From positions 1 to 6,035 of the forward strand of contig LVBO01000420.1 in NCBI GenBank assembly GCA_001604435.1: 6,035 bases of DNA, in the 5' to 3' direction. The DNA comes from Synergistales bacterium Syner_01 (GTDB lineage: Bacteria; Synergistota; Synergistia; Synergistales; Aminobacteriaceae). Made by a program: the position numbers and the translations under genes. Every line of letters begins with the position of its first letter. Positions within the stretch are counted from its first letter, which is position 1. The notes beneath the pieces were generated by a model that saw nothing but the letters and a program-made list of their open reading frames with translations, made no database searches and was not told where the DNA came from. Positions 4,752 through 6,035 of this stretch are shown here, piece by piece.

Positions 4752-5484
4752 GAATCCGGGGGCCGGCAAGAAGGGTAAAGAAGCCTCCCAGCGCGAGAAA
4801 CGGAACAAGCGGGATCGCATCCTTGCGGCGCACTTTTCCCGCAAGGAGCAGGAGGAGCGCAAGTATTCCGCCTGCCATAAAGCCTGAGTAGAGGGTGAGG
4901 AGGAGCATTTTCCACCCCATGATGCATCCTGTACCCGCGGCAAGCGTCGCATCGCCCCACCCCATGCCTCCTCTGGAAACGAGAATGATGCAGGCGATCA
5001 CGGCGAAACCCGCTCCAGCCCCGAGAAGGCCGTCAAGCAACGCGTGCCAGCCTCCCGGAATACGGAGAGCGACGCCGATGATTCCCATGGTCAGAGGAAA
5101 TATGTCGAAGACATATCCGTCCTCGAAATCGGTCAGTGCGTTCAGAAAAAGGCCGAACGCAGCGGCGAGCGCGAAGGGAAGAGCGAATGAAACGCCCCAT
5201 CTCCAGGCGAGCAGACCTGCTGCGAAAGCGCCGATAAGCTCTACCGCAAAATAGCGGATACCGATTTTCGCACCGCAGCGGCGGCATCTGCCCCGAAGCA
5301 TACACCATGAAGCCAGCGGGACGAGGTCCCTCCACTCAAGCACTGTTCCGCAGGAGGCGCACACCGATCGTTCTCCTCCGCTCCAGGATTTTCCTGAGAT
5401 GCTCCGTAACGCGACGACGTTCAGAAACGAGCCTAAAGATGCGCCCAAAAAGGAAAAAAAGAAGACGACAAGCGCGGTTTCCAT
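4714..5484 (-). CDS. pilD: prepilin peptidase / N-methyltransferase (A24 family)
   Basis: This is a 256-residue polytopic inner-membrane aspartic protease that cuts the leader of type IV pilin or type II secretion pseudopilin precursors and, in family members of this layout, methylates the new N-terminus. It opens with FFFSFLGASLGSFLNVVALR, typical of the family. Two CxxC pairs follow (Cys42/45 and Cys67/70, in CASCG and CRRCG), the zinc-binding cytoplasmic loop of bifunctional enzymes. The catalytic aspartates are Asp119 in ALTDFEDGYVFD and Asp178 in GMGWGD (the GxGD motif). Several membrane segments fill the rest. The start is the ATG at 5484, with AAGGA 9 nt upstream; an ATG at 5490 with only 3 nt spacing would add two residues. 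The frame is open much further upstream, but the promoter at 5574-5546 excludes this. No pilin or secretion gene is nearby. The stop lies inside the hydrolase 3' end. Confidence 0.93.
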   Translation of the reverse strand: METALVVFFFSFLGASLGSFLNVVALRSISGKSWSGGERSVCASCGTVLEWRDLVPLASWCMLRGRCRRCGAKIGIRYFAVELIGAFAAGLLAWRWGVSFALPFALAAAFGLFLNALTDFEDGYVFDIFPLTMGIIGVALRIPGGWHALLDGLLGAGAGFAVIACIILVSRGGMGWGDATLAAGTGCIMGWKMLLLTLYSGFMAGGILALLLLLAGKVRRKDAIPLVPFLALGGFFTLLAGPRILMFFDAAPGWPW

Positions 5485-5545
5485 ATTCATCAATCCTTCA
5501 CGAAGAAATCGGCTGCCAGTTTGAAGCAGAGGCACTCCTTTTCTA

Positions 5546-5574
5546 TATATAGCACAAGGAGCGAATTCAGCCAA
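5546..5574 (-). promoter_or_regulatory. promoter of the prepilin peptidase gene
   Basis: On the minus strand TTGGCT (5574-5569), 17 bp and TATATA (5551-5546) form a sigma70-like promoter. A TG one base upstream of the -10 adds an extended -10 element. The start would be near 5539, giving a leader of about 50 nt. Confidence 0.6.
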
Positions 5575-5641
5575 ACACTCTTTTGTTGAAGAGCTTTGGT
5601 ATGTGGTCCGAAACGGGATTGAAAAGGACAGCGTAATCCAT

Positions 5642-5670
5642 TTTCCGGTTTCAGCATTTTGTTGTATAAT
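5642..5670 (+). promoter_or_regulatory. putative promoter of the universal stress protein gene
   Basis: A perfect TATAAT (5665-5670) on the plus strand lies about 50 bp upstream of the ATG at 5723. The -35 position (TTTCCG, 5642-5647) is weak, so an activator or another feature may be needed. With the peptidase promoter it makes the 5485-5722 gap a divergent control region; I see no gene or strong hairpin in that gap. Confidence 0.45.
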
Positions 5671-5722
5671 ATTCTCAAAGAGCGCCCGATTCTTCGTTTC
5701 CCCTGTGAAAGGAGGAAGTGCC

Positions 5723-6035
5723 ATGTTCAAGAAAATATTGGTTGCGGTTGATATGAGCAAAATGTCGGAAGAAGTCTTCGCCTACGGCTGTTCGCTCGCT
5801 TTACGCCTTGGAGCCGAGGCCACCTTTCTTCACGTGCTTCCACATCCCACGCTCTGGAGAGGGTACGAGCCCTGGCTACCCCCCGAGATCGACGTGGAAG
5901 TAGCGGAAATCGCCCGAAAAAAGCTTGACTACTACTTCCGGAAGGCCAAGGAGAACTATCCCGAGCTGGAAAACACGAACTACGCAATGGTCGTCAAGGA
6001 GGGAAACCCCTCGGATGTGATCATCAGCTATGCAA
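5723..6035 (+). CDS. universal stress protein (UspA family), N-terminal part
   Basis: The first 104 codons of a UspA-domain protein are present; the rest lies beyond the right edge. The opening MFKKILVAVDMSKMSEEVF is the classic first beta strand with the nucleotide-contacting Asp, followed by a helix and ATFLHVLPHP as the second strand. A variable, Trp/Pro-rich insert (WRGYEPWLPPEIDVEVAEIA) comes next, then the strand MVVKEGNPSDVIISYA before the cut. The ATP-binding glycine motif (G-2x-G-9x-G-S/T) would lie downstream and cannot be checked, so ATP binding is undetermined. The ATG has a very strong AAAGGAGG with 7 nt spacing. Such proteins are small cytoplasmic stress or energy-status proteins; the particular role here is unknown. 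The family call is firm. Confidence 0.92.
   Translation, partial: MFKKILVAVDMSKMSEEVFAYGCSLALRLGAEATFLHVLPHPTLWRGYEPWLPPEIDVEVAEIARKKLDYYFRKAKENYPELENTNYAMVVKEGNPSDVIISYA

Noticed and set aside
5485..5760. N-terminal extension of the prepilin peptidase up to 5760
   Set aside because: The extension runs through the peptidase promoter and into the divergent stress-protein gene, lacks family similarity, and the family's normal start is at 5484/5490.
1..6035. CRISPR arrays, insertion sequences, tRNAs, phage or defence genes
   Set aside because: I looked on both strands and found no repeat-spacer pattern, transposase motif, cloverleaf or defence-family protein.

Overview
The window is bacterial, GC-rich (about 55% by eye) and gene-dense, with strong Shine-Dalgarno sites and sigma70-type promoters. 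The style would fit an anaerobic bacterium, possibly Synergistota, but no gene here fixes the taxonomy and that is only an impression. It reads as chromosomal housekeeping sequence. I see no insertion sequence, phage gene, CRISPR array, tRNA or rRNA.

Layout. (1) Positions 1-563, minus strand: the N-terminal part of an unrecognised protein that runs off the left edge. It has its own promoter-like TATAAT and is separated from the next gene by a hairpin at 670-706. (2) Positions 714-3862, minus strand: a thiamin-precursor uptake operon read right to left. The order is consensus promoter, TPP riboswitch, intrinsic terminator, then thiZ (ABC ATPase), thiX (permease), thiY (periplasmic binding protein) and thiW (ECF-type S component for the thiazole moiety). 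The genes are tightly packed: thiZ/thiX share one base, thiX/thiY are 15 nt apart, and thiY/thiW overlap by 26 nt. (3) Positions 3867-4751, plus strand: an alpha/beta hydrolase of unknown substrate, transcribed divergently from the thi operon. The two -35 hexamers are only 4 bp apart. (4) Positions 4714-5484, minus strand: a prepilin peptidase (A24 family) that converges on the hydrolase and overlaps its 3' end by 38 bp. (5) Positions 5485-5722: an intergenic region with divergent promoters. (6) From 5723, plus strand: the first 104 codons of a universal stress protein, cut by the right edge.

Function. The thi operon would import both halves of thiamin. ThiXYZ would take up the pyrimidine (hydroxymethylpyrimidine or a formylaminopyrimidine breakdown product) and ThiW the hydroxyethylthiazole, the latter by borrowing an energising ECF module encoded elsewhere. 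TPP, the end product, would shut the operon off through the leader. The terminator hairpin also contains the thiZ ribosome-binding site, so one structure could act on transcription and translation together. I found no clearly new system. The most noteworthy features are the leader architecture, the very compact divergent promoter pair, the thiXYZ-thiW combination, and the unrecognised protein at the left edge.
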